A DNA stretch of 32,010 bases from NCBI GenBank assembly GCA_050742975.1, contig JBOGDQ010000100.1:1-32010 (forward strand), written 5' to 3'. The stretch is from JBDTGE01 sp050742975. Lineage in GTDB: Bacteria; Actinomycetota; Actinomycetes; Mycobacteriales; Jatrophihabitantaceae. The notes beneath the pieces were generated by a model. That model worked only from the letters and a program-made list of their open reading frames with translations. It was not told the origin of the DNA and did not search any database. Below are positions 26,458-32,010 of this stretch, piece after piece (position 1 is the first letter of the stretch; each line of letters starts with the position of its first letter). The translations under genes were made by a program, and so were the position numbers.

Positions 26458-27000
26458 ATGCCGGCCTACCTGCAGTCCGAACTCCCGGTGCTGGCCCGCA
26501 CGCGGCATCACTGGGTGATCCTGCTGCGCCGGCCGCACCTGGTCCTGGCGCTCGCGCTCCTCGTGCTGCTGATCGCCGCCGTCGTCGACCCGTGGCCGAT
26601 GGCGGCGGTGTTCCTGGTGGTGTTCGGGACGTTCGCCTTCGTGCGCTGGCAGACCTGGCAGGCCGAGTGGGTGATCCTCACGTCGCGTCGGATCATCCGG
26701 GTGCGCGGCGTTCCGGAGACGACCTCGGCCGAGGCGTCGCTGCGGCTGGACCGGATCTCCGGCGCGGTGCTCGAGCAGACGGTCCTGGGCAAGCTGCTGG
26801 GTTTCGGCACCATCGAGTTGGAGGCACCCGGCCAGCATCCGGACGTGCGGCGGCTGGTGAACATAGCCCGCCCGCACGAGTTCTACCTGCAGACCCGCAA
26901 GGTGGTCTTCGGCAACGACCTGGACCTCGACCCGGACTACCTCCCGCAGAACAACTCCACCGCGCCGCTGCCGAGGACGCCGCCCTACGGGGACTGGTGA
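26458..27000 (+). CDS. Bacterial PH domain membrane protein
   Basis: The 180-aa protein has a soluble N-terminus and two transmembrane helices (about 27-44 and 47-64: LVLALALLVLLIAAVV, AAVFLVVFGTFAFVRW). A bacterial PH-like domain (about 68-140) follows: EWVILTSRRIIRVRGVPETT, SLRLDRISGAVLEQTVLGKL, GFGTIELEA. The motif W-x-x-T-x-x-R-[IV]-[IV] is typical of YdbT/bPH2-type proteins. The acidic and Pro-rich end (DLDLDPDYLPQNN) is probably disordered. The function is unknown; related proteins are membrane-associated. It follows the 51-aa membrane peptide by 6 nt and probably works with it. Confidence 0.85.
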   Translation: MPAYLQSELPVLARTRHHWVILLRRPHLVLALALLVLLIAAVVDPWPMAAVFLVVFGTFAFVRWQTWQAEWVILTSRRIIRVRGVPETTSAEASLRLDRISGAVLEQTVLGKLLGFGTIELEAPGQHPDVRRLVNIARPHEFYLQTRKVVFGNDLDLDPDYLPQNNSTAPLPRTPPYGDW

Positions 27001-27027
27001 GCGCGCGTTCGTAACGGTGCCGCACCG

Positions 27028-27033
27028 TAGGGT
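27028..27033 (+). promoter_or_regulatory. -10 element of leaderless PHP gene
   Basis: TAGGGT fits TANNNT and is followed by 7 nt (TCGCGAT) and the GTG at 27041. The 40-bp gap contains no ribosome site for that GTG. Confidence 0.55.
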
Positions 27034-27040
27034 TCGCGAT

Positions 27041-27898
27041 GTGCGAATCGATCTCCACACCCACAGCAACGCCTCGGACGGCACCGACACGCCCGCGCAG
27101 CTCGTCGCCAACGCGGCGGCGGCCGGGCTGGACGTCGTGGCGATCACCGACCACGACACGGTCGGCGGCTGGGACGAGGCGATCGCCGCGCGACCGGACG
27201 GGCTGACGCTCGTTCCCGGTGCCGAGTTCTCCTGCAGGTACCAGCCCGAGGGTGGTCGCCGGATCTCGCTGCACCTGCTCGGCTACCTGTTCGATCCCGA
27301 CGACGAGGGCCTGCGCGCGGAACGGGCACGGCTGCGGGCCAGCCGTCTCGAGCGCGGCCGGACGATCGTCGAGCGGATGGCGGCTGCCGGCCTCCCGATC
27401 AGCTGGGAGCAGGTCAGCGAGCTGGCCGGCGGCGGGACGGTCGGTCGCCCGCACCTCGGCCGCGCCCTCGTCGAGTCCGGTCACGTCGCCACCGTGGACG
27501 AGGCGTTCGCCGGACCGCTGTCCTCGCGCGCGCCGTACTACGAGCCCAAGGCCGACACCGACGTGTTCGACGCGATCGCCCTGCTGCGCGCGGCCGGTGG
27601 CCTGCCGGTGTTCGCCCACCCGATCGCCACGCGACGCGGGCCGACCGTCAGCGACGAGGCGATCGCGCAGTTGGCTGCGGCCGGCCTGGTCGGGCTCGAG
27701 GTCGAGCACCCGGACCACGACCCGGACGACCGCGCGAGAGCGGCCGGGCTGGCCCGCGAGCTCGGGCTGGTCGCCACTGGCTCCTCCGACTATCACGGCA
27801 CGAACAAGAACCGGAACGAGCTCGGGGTGTGCACCACCGCGCCGGAACAGTTCGAAGCCCTGATCGCGCTCGACAGCGCGCTGCGGCCGGTCGGCTGA
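27041..27898 (+). CDS. PHP domain metal-dependent phosphoesterase
   Basis: The 285-aa protein starts at the GTG at 27041, giving MRIDLHTHSNASDGTDTPAQ, the standard N-terminus of this family. An ATG at 27017 adds residues with no match. Metal ligands include H6 and H8 (DLHTHS), D37-H38-D39 (ITDHDT), and motifs FAHPIATRRG and TGSSDYHG further on. Related enzymes hydrolyse 3',5'-nucleoside bisphosphates or 5'-phosphorylated RNA ends (RNase AM/YciV type). The substrate here is unknown. It is followed after 3 nt by the RecB-like nuclease gene. Confidence 0.9.
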   Translation: MRIDLHTHSNASDGTDTPAQLVANAAAAGLDVVAITDHDTVGGWDEAIAARPDGLTLVPGAEFSCRYQPEGGRRISLHLLGYLFDPDDEGLRAERARLRASRLERGRTIVERMAAAGLPISWEQVSELAGGGTVGRPHLGRALVESGHVATVDEAFAGPLSSRAPYYEPKADTDVFDAIALLRAAGGLPVFAHPIATRRGPTVSDEAIAQLAAAGLVGLEVEHPDHDPDDRARAAGLARELGLVATGSSDYHGTNKNRNELGVCTTAPEQFEALIALDSALRPVG

Positions 27899-27901
27899 CT
27901 C

Positions 27902-28738
27902 GTGCTGTTCTCCTGCACCCCGTCCCGGCTGGCGACGTTCGACTGCCCGCGGCGCTACCGGTTCACCTATCTCGACAAGCCACGGCCGCCGAAGGGCACG
28001 CCGTGGGCGCACAACTCGCTCGGCGCGGCCGTCCACCTCGCGCTCGCCCGCTGGTGGTCGCTCCCGTTGCCCGCCCGGACGCCCGACGTGGGTGAGCGGC
28101 TGGTCGAGCGCGAGTGGTTGAGCGAGGGTTTCAAGGACGACGCGCAGTCGCAGCGCTACCGCGACGTGGCGGCGCGTTGGGTCCGCGACTACCTGGTGCG
28201 GATCGAGCCGGACGTGGACCCGATCGGCGTCGAGCGGACCGTCGCGTTCATGACGGACCGGCTGGCGGTGAGCGGTCGCGTCGACCGCATCGACGAGCGC
28301 GACGGGAGCACCCCCAGCAACAGGGACGTGGCCGGGGGAGGCGAGCTGGTGATCGTCGACTACAAGAGCGGCCGTCGTGGCGTGAGCGAGGACGAGGCGC
28401 GGGGCTCGCAGGCGCTCGCGCTGTACGTCCTCGGCACGCGACGGGCGCTGCGCCGCGCCAGCCGCCGCGTCGAGCTGCACCACCTGCCCACCGGTGAGGT
28501 CGCCGCGTTCGAGCACACCGACGACTCGCTGGCGCGGCACGTCGCCCGGGCCGAGGCCACTGCGCAGGACATCGTCGTGGCCACCGACACCCTCGAGTCC
28601 GGCGCCGACCCTGACGAGGTGTTCCCCGCCGCGCCGAGCGCCATGTGTTCGTGGTGCGACTTCCGAGCGCACTGCCCGGCCGGTCAGGCTGCGGCCAAGC
28701 AGATCACGCCCTGGGCCGGGCTGCCGGAGCTCGGCTGA
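27902..28738 (+). CDS. RecB-like PD-(D/E)XK nuclease with probable Fe-S cluster
   Basis: The 278-aa protein begins at the GTG at 27902, 3 nt after the PHP stop. The nuclease core is GRVDRIDERD followed by VIVDYKSGR (the D-x-K motif) and GSQALALYVLG, where the Q is a RecB-family motif. Four candidate [4Fe-4S] ligands are C15 (FDCPRRY) and the C-terminal CSWCDFRAHC (C-x2-C-x5-C), as in AddB/RecB-type nucleases. No helicase domain is fused. Between the two core strands lies an inserted GSTPSNRDVAGGG that coincides with hairpin element C (28304-28340). Whether the insertion affects activity is unknown. It is predicted to process DNA ends; stand-alone copies are common in actinobacteria. Confidence 0.87.
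   Translation: MLFSCTPSRLATFDCPRRYRFTYLDKPRPPKGTPWAHNSLGAAVHLALARWWSLPLPARTPDVGERLVEREWLSEGFKDDAQSQRYRDVAARWVRDYLVRIEPDVDPIGVERTVAFMTDRLAVSGRVDRIDERDGSTPSNRDVAGGGELVIVDYKSGRRGVSEDEARGSQALALYVLGTRRALRRASRRVELHHLPTGEVAAFEHTDDSLARHVARAEATAQDIVVATDTLESGADPDEVFPAAPSAMCSWCDFRAHCPAGQAAAKQITPWAGLPELG
28304..28340 (-). repeat. In-frame hairpin element, copy C
   Basis: Read on the minus strand, it contains CTCCCCCGGC, the 12-nt loop CACGTCCCTGTT and GCTGGGGGTGCTCCC. The stem is 8 bp with one G-U. It shares CTCCCCCGGC, CACG and GCTG-GGGG with copies A and B. It is inserted in frame between the two core strands of the RecB-like nuclease. Confidence 0.7.
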
Positions 28739-28744
28739 CCCGGA

Positions 28745-29536
28745 TCAGCCGGGGTTGAGCGCGGCCGCGCGCGCCTTGGCCGCGCGGTACAGCGGGCCCT
28801 CGCGATAGTGGACGGGCAGCGTGCGCGTCGCGGTGCGCAGCGCACGCATCCCGGTCGCGGTGGCCACCCGCGCGCCGGGCAGCGGTGGCAGGCGGTACAT
28901 CCGGCGCGCCCAGGGAGGCAGCAGTCCGACTGCCAGCGAGGTCACGGTCGTCCAGCCTAGGCGCGCGGGCAGCACGAACCGGCGCGGCACCGGCAGCGGC
29001 GGCGCGATCACGAACCGGGCGGCCTCACGCGCCTCCCGCGAGCCGGCCAGCCGCGGCCGGATGCCGGCCATGAACGCGCGCAGCTCGAGCGCGTTGCGCA
29101 TGATCAGCTCGCGTGGCACGCCGACGAGTTCGGCCGCGACGACCTGCTCGGCCAGGTACCCGTCCACGTCGGAGTCGCTGAGCCGGATGCCCGCCGCGCG
29201 CGAGGAGGCGAGGAACGAGTCGACCAGGCAGGCGTGCACCCAGGCCAGCTGCTCGGGGTCCTCGATGCCGAGCCGGCGATGGACGCCGCGGACGTGCGCC
29301 GCCGCCAGGTCGACGTCGGCCCGCGGCGCGAAGGACACCGTCGCGACGTACCGGACCGTGCTCTGCAGGCGGGACCACGGGTCGTCCTGGAACGTCGAGG
29401 TCTCGTACAGCTTGGCCATCGCGCCGGGATGCAGTGCCTGCAGCAGCAGGGCGCGCAGGCCGCCGACCATCGCCACCGGCTCGCGGTGCACGCGCCAGGT
29501 GACGCTGCCCGGACCGAAGTAACCGAGATCGGTCAT
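28745..29536 (-). CDS. DUF2236 / MpaB-type oxygenase family protein
   Basis: The 263-aa protein has the DUF2236 signature: TWRVHREPVAMVGGLRALLL, QALHPGAMAKLYETSTFQDD and PWSRLQSTVRYVATVSFAPR. The later AAAHVRGVHRRLGI and LAWVHACLVDSFL are also typical. The conserved histidines in REPV/ALHPGAM, VRGVHRR and WVHA fit the heme-linked latex-clearing or MpaB oxygenase superfamily, but substrate and activity are unknown. The ATG at 29536 is preferred over an in-frame start 18 nt upstream because GACGCT lies 6 nt before it (29548-29543). It diverges from nothing; the hydrolase upstream runs in the same direction. Confidence 0.85.
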   Translation of the reverse strand: MTDLGYFGPGSVTWRVHREPVAMVGGLRALLLQALHPGAMAKLYETSTFQDDPWSRLQSTVRYVATVSFAPRADVDLAAAHVRGVHRRLGIEDPEQLAWVHACLVDSFLASSRAAGIRLSDSDVDGYLAEQVVAAELVGVPRELIMRNALELRAFMAGIRPRLAGSREAREAARFVIAPPLPVPRRFVLPARLGWTTVTSLAVGLLPPWARRMYRLPPLPGARVATATGMRALRTATRTLPVHYREGPLYRAAKARAAALNPG

Positions 29537-29542
29537 GACGAC

Positions 29543-29548
29543 AGCGTC
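29543..29548 (-). promoter_or_regulatory. Putative -10 of leaderless DUF2236 gene
   Basis: On the minus strand GACGCT is followed by 6 nt (GTCGTC) and the ATG at 29536. No ribosome site is present. Confidence 0.4.
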
Positions 29549-29554
29549 ACACAC

Positions 29555-30436
29555 TCAGCTGTGGGCCCGCCAGAAGGTGATCAGCGCGGCGGCGGTCACC
29601 TGCGGGTTCTCGACGGCAGGGGAGTGCGCGGCGTGCGGTACGACGACGTGCTCTGCTCCGAGCCTGGTGGCCATCTCGGCCTGCACCGACGGCGGCCACG
29701 CGTCGTCGTCCTCGCCGTAGATCACCAGCAGCGGGACGCCGGCGGCGGCGAGCTCGTCCACCCGATCGGGCTCGGCGATCAGCGCCTCGCCCATGCCCAG
29801 CAGCATGTCGGGCGAACCGGCCAGGAAGCGCCGTTGCATGAACGCGGCCAGCTCGGGCGGCGCCGGGACGTAGCCGGGTTCGGCCGCCGCGGCGGCCTCG
29901 CTCGCGGCGTAGACGCCGGCCACGCCGAGCCTCGGCAGGTGCGGGCGCAGCAGTTCGATGAGCTGCCTGCGCCTGCCGCCGATCCCGGACGGGCCGGAGT
30001 CCATCAGCGCGAACGACGCGAACCCGGCCGGGGCCTCGAGGAGCGCCGCGCGGGTGACCAGGCCGCCGAAGGAGTGTCCGAGCAGGTGCACGCGAGGGCC
30101 GAGTTGCGCCGCGACCGCGCGGATGCAGGAAGCGAGGGCGAGCGGGGTGTACTGCGCGGGATCGTCCGGGCCGGGTGTGGGTCCCCCCGCCAGCGCAGGC
30201 GTGGCCGGCGGGGGTGACTCGAACTGGCCCGGCAGGTCGATGCTCACCGCGTGCAGACCGGCCGCGGCCATCGGGTCGAGAAGCGGGCCGAAGTCCTCCT
30301 TGCTGCCGGTGTAGCCGGGAACCAGCAGCACCGGCACGCCGTCGACTGGCCCGCTCTCGAGCGCTGCGATCGGACCGCCCTCGGTGGCGATCGTGAGCGG
30401 GCGTCCGGTACCGACGTCCAGCTGGCTCGAACTCAT
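29555..30436 (-). CDS. Alpha/beta hydrolase
   Basis: The 293-aa enzyme starts at the ATG at 30436, overlapping the upstream propeller-protein stop as ATGA. It has the alpha/beta hydrolase core: VPVLLVPGYTGSKEDF (oxyanion region), nucleophile elbow GHSFGG with S122, the acid in LLVIYGEDDDAWPP, and catalytic His in VVPHAAHSPAVENP. A helical lid lies between about 150 and 225. The substrate cannot be predicted. A Pro/Gly-rich insertion (SPPPATPALAGGPTPGP, about residues 74-90), between the strand ending DLPGQFE and the following helix, coincides with hairpin element B. It is likely co-transcribed with the propeller gene. Confidence 0.88.
   Translation of the reverse strand: MSSSQLDVGTGRPLTIATEGGPIAALESGPVDGVPVLLVPGYTGSKEDFGPLLDPMAAAGLHAVSIDLPGQFESPPPATPALAGGPTPGPDDPAQYTPLALASCIRAVAAQLGPRVHLLGHSFGGLVTRAALLEAPAGFASFALMDSGPSGIGGRRRQLIELLRPHLPRLGVAGVYAASEAAAAAEPGYVPAPPELAAFMQRRFLAGSPDMLLGMGEALIAEPDRVDELAAAGVPLLVIYGEDDDAWPPSVQAEMATRLGAEHVVVPHAAHSPAVENPQVTAAALITFWRAHS
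30178..30216 (-). repeat. In-frame hairpin element, copy B
   Basis: On the minus strand CCCCCGCCGGC (30214-30204) and GCTGGCGGGGG (30194-30184) form an 11-bp stem with one G-U around the 9-nt loop CACGCCTGC. Compared with copy A, the middle pair is swapped from G-C to C-G on both arms, a compensatory change. It is in frame within the alpha/beta hydrolase. Confidence 0.75.
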
Positions 30437-31743
30437 CGGTACCCGATCGTGGACGAGCCGGTGACGAGGAAGCCGCTGCCGAAGGCGTACACCTGGCTGC
30501 CTGCGGCCGGCGCGGCGACGGGGAAGGTGCGGGCGAGGCTGCCGTCGCGGCCGTCCAGCAGCTCGATCCCGTCGCTGCTGCCGACGGCGATGATCGCCCT
30601 CGTCAGGTCGGGCGTAGCCGCCTTGTCGGTCGCGGTGACTGTCGGCAGCGCGGTGCTCGGCGCGCGCCACGTGACGCCGGTGCCGTCGGCCGTTATGGCG
30701 TAGGTGATCGCGCCGGTGTGGATCAGCTCTGCCCGTGCGGTCTGCAGTGCCGACGTCGCGCCGCCGATGGGTGCGCTGAGCGTCAGGGTGGACAGCGTCT
30801 TGCCCTTGGCCGCGTCGAGCACCGTGAGCTGGGTGGAGCCGTGCTCTGCGGCGCTGATGACCGAGTCCGCGGACACCGGCATGGACGTGTTGCCGATCAG
30901 GTTCCATTTGATCTGGTCGGGGTTGCCGTGGTTCTTCGAGCTGTCGTCCTCCTGCCCGGTGATCCCGTCGCGCAGCAGGAGCTGCGGGCCGCGTCCACAG
31001 AACTTGACGCCGGCGCAGCTCGGGGTCGTGCAGGTCTGGCTGATCAGCGCGCCCGCCGAGCCGAGGACCGAGCCGTTGATCTTGCAGCCCTGCTGCGCGA
31101 ACAGCCAGCGGTCGTAGCCGCTGATCGGGTCGATGGCGAAGATGACGTCCGGCGTCGTGACCATGAACGTGTAGGGCGCGGTCGCGTAGCTCGGCTGCCC
31201 GTCGACCGCATGGCTGTCCTCATCGAGGGTCCGGTTCCACTGCCGGGCACCGGTGCCGGAGTTGAGCGCGGTCAGCTCGTCGCAGTTGCCGCGCAGCTCG
31301 AACACCGCGACGGTGATCCCCTGGACCTGCGCGGCCTGGCAGACGATGCGGTCGCTGCGGGTGTACGACCAGCGGACGGCGCCGGTCAGGGCGTCCCGGC
31401 CGTTCACGCCGTGCGTGGAGAAGGTGACGACCGTGCCGTGCCAGTACGGCGTGCCGATCGCGGTGTGGTCGCTGCTGGCCCAGGCCTGGGTGAGCGTGCT
31501 CGACGGTCCGGTCAGCGCGACGGACGGAGCGGCCGACGCGGCGGTCTTCAGGCGCGCGTGGGAGATCTCCCCGTGGCTGTAGGCGATCTTGACGAGCACC
31601 ACGCCGGCGACGATGGCCACGGCGATCGCGATGGCGTAGACCCGCCGCCACGGCCGCAGCCGCGCCTGGTAAGCGGCGATCGCGGCCTCCGACCGGGTCG
31701 GCGGGGGCGTCGCTCGCCCCGCCTCCGGCCCGTCGAGAGTCAC
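30433..31743 (-). CDS. Membrane-anchored PQQ-like beta-propeller protein (Rv3212-like)
   Basis: The 436-aa protein starts at the GTG at 31743. A short cytoplasmic tail, one transmembrane helix (about 35-54: VYAIAIAVAIVAGVVLVKIA) and an extracytoplasmic PQQ-like beta-propeller (about 80-436) follow. Repeats read GRDALTGAVRWSYTRSDRIV, LTALNSGTGARQWNRTL, IFAIDPISGYDRWLFAQQG and LLDGRDGSLARTF. Several cysteine pairs (CTTPSC, KFCG) may form disulfides outside the membrane. No PQQ-dependent catalytic residues are apparent, so a scaffold role is more likely. The adjacent helicase tail recalls the M. tuberculosis rhlE-Rv3212 pair, which supports the family name by synteny. Its stop overlaps the hydrolase start. 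Confidence 0.8.
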   Translation of the reverse strand: MTLDGPEAGRATPPPTRSEAAIAAYQARLRPWRRVYAIAIAVAIVAGVVLVKIAYSHGEISHARLKTAASAAPSVALTGPSSTLTQAWASSDHTAIGTPYWHGTVVTFSTHGVNGRDALTGAVRWSYTRSDRIVCQAAQVQGITVAVFELRGNCDELTALNSGTGARQWNRTLDEDSHAVDGQPSYATAPYTFMVTTPDVIFAIDPISGYDRWLFAQQGCKINGSVLGSAGALISQTCTTPSCAGVKFCGRGPQLLLRDGITGQEDDSSKNHGNPDQIKWNLIGNTSMPVSADSVISAAEHGSTQLTVLDAAKGKTLSTLTLSAPIGGATSALQTARAELIHTGAITYAITADGTGVTWRAPSTALPTVTATDKAATPDLTRAIIAVGSSDGIELLDGRDGSLARTFPVAAPAAGSQVYAFGSGFLVTGSSTIGYR

Positions 31744-31788
31744 GCCGTCAATCCTGGCTTACCGGTGTTGATCCAGGACGGGGAGGGG

Positions 31789-32010
31789 TCACTCGGCCGA
31801 CGGTGTGCCGGATCCGGCCGGACGCCGGCGCCGGCGACGGCGGGGTGGGCCGGCGGTCGCATCGCCGGACGTCGGCGGCTGGGCGCCGGCGGTGTCGGCG
31901 GCCTGGCCGCCGCGGGTGCGGGTCCGGTTGCGTGCCGGCCGGGCCGGGCGGTCGGTGCGCTCGCTACGGCCCGACTCGCTACGGCCCGACTCGCTACGGC
32001 CCGACTCGCT
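31789..32010 (-). CDS. C-terminal tail of probable DEAD-box RNA helicase (RhlE-like), partial
   Basis: The frame is open from the window edge to a TGA at 31789-31791 (73 codons). The peptide is Arg/Gly-rich and disordered: three SESGR repeats, then RPARPARNRTRTRGGQAAD, a short linker and a run of seven arginines before PAGSGTPSAE. No helicase motif lies inside the window. Assignment rests on the RG-rich tail typical of actinobacterial RhlE-type helicases and on the neighbouring Rv3212-like gene, which follows rhlE in M. tuberculosis. Another RNA-binding protein with a basic tail remains possible. Confidence 0.5.
   Translation of the reverse strand, partial: SESGRSESGRSESGRSERTDRPARPARNRTRTRGGQAADTAGAQPPTSGDATAGPPRRRRRRRPAGSGTPSAE
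31966..32010 (-). repeat. 15-bp tandem repeat in helicase tail
   Basis: Three perfect 15-bp units (minus strand AGCGAGTCGGGCCGT) encode SESGR three times at the window edge. The array may continue beyond it. Confidence 0.85.

Overview
This is a high-GC (roughly 70% by eye) actinobacterial chromosome segment. The gene order mtrA-mtrB-lpqB-comF-hpf-secA is the conserved block known from Mycobacterium and relatives. Gene content and the number of GTG starts fit a non-mycobacterial, non-Streptomyces actinomycete (Frankineae, Jatrophihabitans or Nakamurella-like). That placement is a guess. No rRNA, tRNA, CRISPR array, transposase or phage gene was seen.

Layout. 1-1397 (-): a GPDPase-type membrane protein followed by a truncated DUF4129 protein. 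1510-7163 (+): mtrA-mtrB-lpqB, comF and long-form hpf. 7268-8404 (-): a tandem GNAT acetyltransferase. 8550-11411 (+): secA. 11412-12745 (-): an Rv3235-family protein and a membrane LysM protein. 13018-13578 (+): a conserved hypothetical protein with two similar halves. 13580-13810 (-): a BldC-like HTH protein. 13962-15931 (+): a SAF-domain protein and a CpaE/ParA-like P-loop protein. 15959-19162 (+): a patatin-like lipase, a DUF6912 protein and pruA. 19228-23472 (-): a 1414-aa FHA-FtsK/SpoIIIE (EccC/EssC-like) ATPase, divergent from a WXG100 gene, a SUFU-domain gene and a DCC protein (23653-25105). 25162-28738: MaoC (+), Nudix (-), a 51-aa membrane peptide, a PH-domain protein, a PHP phosphoesterase and a RecB-like nuclease (+). 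28745-32010 (-): a DUF2236 protein, an alpha/beta hydrolase, a PQQ-like beta-propeller protein and the C-terminal tail of a probable RhlE-type helicase.

How the genes work together. The left half is core envelope and housekeeping machinery: MtrAB/LpqB signalling, SecA export and HPF ribosome hibernation. The 19.2-24.6 kb part is a minimal type VII secretion-like island with one ATPase and one WXG100 substrate. EccB, EccD, EccE and mycosin genes are absent from the window, and a SUFU protein lies next door.

Signals beyond the genes. (i) A family of about 40-bp hairpin elements occurs three times (25614-25654, 28304-28340, 30178-30216). Each sits in frame inside a different protein, and the stem of two copies shows a compensatory base-pair swap. 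(ii) At least ten genes have a -10-like hexamer ending 6-7 nt before a GTG or ATG, the layout of leaderless mRNAs. (iii) Two of these signals drive very short ORFs (22 and 12 codons) whose stop overlaps the next start as ATGA. (iv) Three CTATGTCC repeats are spaced exactly 17 bp apart before the SAF gene. (v) DnaA-box-like sequences lie in several intergenic regions. (vi) In-frame 15/18/24/30-bp tandem duplications recur in surface or disordered protein segments.
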